From the NCBI RefSeq assembly GCF_009389715.1, contig NC_052395.1:19379528-19443527 (forward strand): DNA of 64,000 nt, written 5' to 3'. Numbering within the stretch: position 1 is the stretch's first letter; every line of letters starts with the position of its first letter. A program made the position numbers and the translations under genes. Shown here piece by piece: positions 62,301 through 64,000 of the stretch. Source of the stretch: Phoenix dactylifera (taxonomy: Eukaryota > Streptophyta > Magnoliopsida > Arecales > Arecaceae). The notes beneath the pieces are model-generated. The model made no database searches. It was given only the letters and a program-made list of their open reading frames with translations, and was not told where the DNA came from.

Positions 62301-64000
62301 CTTTTATGTTTGATAGACTTAAAATTTCAACCAAGCTGAGCTTTAAACTGGAAGGTAGTAACTTTAGACCAGATTTTTTTAATGCTATGATATAACCTGA
62401 GCAGTCCATTTTCTGTACAAGACCTATTGGTCATGCTGGAGCCATACTTGTCCCAACTCACCTGCACCCTAGTTATGTTGTGCCAAATACTTGGTATGGT
62501 GTTCAAATTTTCTTGGTCCTACAGATGATATGATGTATCATGATGTCTTTTTTGGTTCCTCTATTCGTAAGTTGATACACTAATGCTGCAATAATATTCA
62601 AGAACTTTGTCGCTATTGTTATTTTAATACTGTCTTTTTTCTTGTTTATTTTTTGTTAGCGGATATTTTATGCAAGGTTGCCATATCAGAGTTATTTGTG
62701 CCTTGAATTTCTTTATTTAAAATACATGTGTTTAATTTTTGTCAACTATACAATATTCTATGCATATTATAAACTTCTGTATTTACTTGCAGATAGAGAG
62801 TTTACTGAATATTGTTCGTGACGTTGCAAGTATAAAAACATACAACTATAGCTCGTTGGAATATTTGAACTCCTACCTAGAAGACCTAAATGCTGTTACT
62901 GACACTAGAAAGGTTGATGCACTTGTCGTTGAGACATTTGGAAGACGGATAGCTAAACTACTGCAGTGAGTTCAACTGTCAGTTAAATAATTGATGCCTC
63001 CAATGTTGTTGATGCTATGTAGAGACATAGTACAATTAATTTACAGTTATACTATTTTAGTCAACACTTTGTTCATTAGGCTAAGTTCATTTCTGTCTAA
63101 TCGGTTGTATTTGGATTTCGGTTTACTTCATTTAGTTACTATTGCACCTTGTTTAATCTTCTAATTTGACAGGGAGAAGTTCATACATCTATGCGGGCAC
63201 ATAGATGACGCTAATAAAGATTCTTCATATATTATGGTTGGTGAAGATGGTTCAGCAGAAAACAGAATGGGTTGTAGCTCACGAACAAGCCGTCTGAACG
63301 CAAGGTTTAAAGATCGAACATCTATTGAGGATTTTGAAATAATAAAACCAATAAGTCGAGGGGCATTTGGACGAGTTTTTCTTGCAAAGAAAAGAGTAAC
63401 AGGCGACCTTTTTGCGATAAAGGTACTCCATATATGTTCTTGTTGGATATTTTAGAGTTGAAAGATATGTGTTTTAATGGATGTGTTAATATATCATTTG
63501 AAGTCACCTGGATGCTTTTCCACTTTATTTCTGCATAATAAAATAATATCAATAATGATGCCTCTTATGGACCTGATTCGGTATTGTATCTCCATTCTCC
63601 AGTCATACCAATTTTTTTATAAACAAGCGATATCAATTTATTTAACAAAATAACTTTTTAGGGAAAGGAAAATTAATGGATCTCAAATCTTTGTTACCTG
63701 CATATCTTGCCCATGGTTTCTTTCTTTCCTTCATTTTTTCTCCCAGAGTTTTCTGTACATAATTTTCACTTTTCAGATTGCTTAGCTTCTTTTTAGTGTA
63801 TAAACATGAGATTGTTGAATACATTGCATGTTATGGCTTGGTTCTGTCTGATGGTGACTTCTGATCTTACTCAACAGTTCATCTCCTTTAGGTTGTGTGG
63901 GACAAAAAGTTCCAGATTGAACTTATTCTCCAAAAGTGGTATTATCGTCTATATCCATTGAAGTTGTAACCTCATTTCCTATGGTTGTCATTTTAACCCC
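56311..64000 (+). CDS. IRE/IREH1-type AGC serine/threonine kinase, 5' part
   Basis: Exons (plus): 56311-56316 (ATGGAG only), 56438-56629, 56800-58122, 62793-62965 and 63173-63422, all GT-AG and in phase; 648 codons so far, continuing beyond the window. The N-terminal half matches Arabidopsis IRE/IREH1: [66 protein letters not shown] and [18 protein letters not shown] cysteine/histidine finger ([20 protein letters not shown]) starts near residue 347. Exon 5 has the linker [20 protein letters not shown], then VFLAKKR and FAIK: the Gly-rich loop and the ATP-binding Lys of kinase subdomains I-II. IRE controls root-hair tip growth; the family sits near MAST/Rim15-like kinases. The next exon, expected to start VLKKADMIRKN, is not in the window. 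Intron 3 (4.7 kb) holds a hAT relic. Confidence 0.94.
59380..61600 (+). mobile_element. Degenerate hAT transposon in IRE intron 3
   Basis: Both flanks are rich in CCGGTACGGT/ACCGGTACC words in opposite orientations (59390-59540 and 61325-61600), as in terminal regions of plant hAT elements. The interior carries a BED-finger plus DUF659 transposase relic on the plus strand. Exact ends and target duplication were not found. Confidence 0.65.
60020..61204 (+). pseudogene. hAT transposase relic (BED finger, DUF659)
   Basis: From 60020: [19 protein letters not shown], a TAG inside the finger (CxxC), CDKEFKR, then [11 protein letters not shown], the BED-type zinc finger; next a Lys/Glu-rich linker; then from about 60700 [53 protein letters not shown] and, after a frame change, [40 protein letters not shown] and [18 protein letters not shown]. 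The order BED then DUF659 is that of hAT-like transposase genes. The conserved segment after CDG is deleted, and several stops and shifts make it inactive. Confidence 0.85.

Overview
This is plant nuclear DNA. It contains intron-rich genes, LTR retrotransposons of both superfamilies, CACTA and hAT transposons, a SINE with target-site duplications and long AT microsatellites. The gene complement (a TIR-only protein, EPF1, PEAMT and IRE-type kinase orthologues), a mostly moderate GC content and large TE-filled introns suggest a non-grass monocot, for example a palm. That taxonomic guess is inference.

Layout. 1-2405: minus-strand Copia retrotransposon cut by the window edge, nearly open but with one nonsense codon. 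2456-2934: duplicated leader and a 55-codon ORF that may be a small gene or gene relic. 5.4-9.87 kb: a CACTA (En/Spm) element with a multi-exon Transposase_24-type ORF, captured fragments of a receptor-like cytoplasmic kinase and an array of palindromic subterminal repeats ending in the CACTA terminus. 10.3-13.1 kb (minus): ABCG half-transporter, three exons, 594 aa. 13.7-30 kb: gene-poor, AT-rich, with a TIR element, an RNase H relic, a Copia gag relic with its LTR, and a 400-bp (TA)n tract. 30.3-31.05 kb (minus): TIR-only protein, 206 aa. 34.5-34.9 kb (minus): EPF1, a secreted stomatal patterning peptide. 36.3-46.7 kb (minus): CIP7-like protein, ten coding exons, with a non-autonomous Gypsy element in a 4.7-kb intron. 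49.2-55.5 kb (minus): phosphoethanolamine N-methyltransferase (PEAMT), twelve coding exons, with a 25-aa upstream ORF and an intronic SINE. 56.3 kb to the right edge (plus): IRE/IREH1-type AGC kinase, 5' part only, with a hAT relic in intron 3.

The genes do not form one pathway; they are independent single-copy-looking loci. PEAMT and the IRE-type kinase are divergent and share a compact intergenic promoter region, with a TATA box for each. Exon structures were built by hand: every internal junction follows GT-AG, and the summed exon lengths keep frame in all six main genes. No search was run, so family names rest on recognised motifs and remembered homologues.
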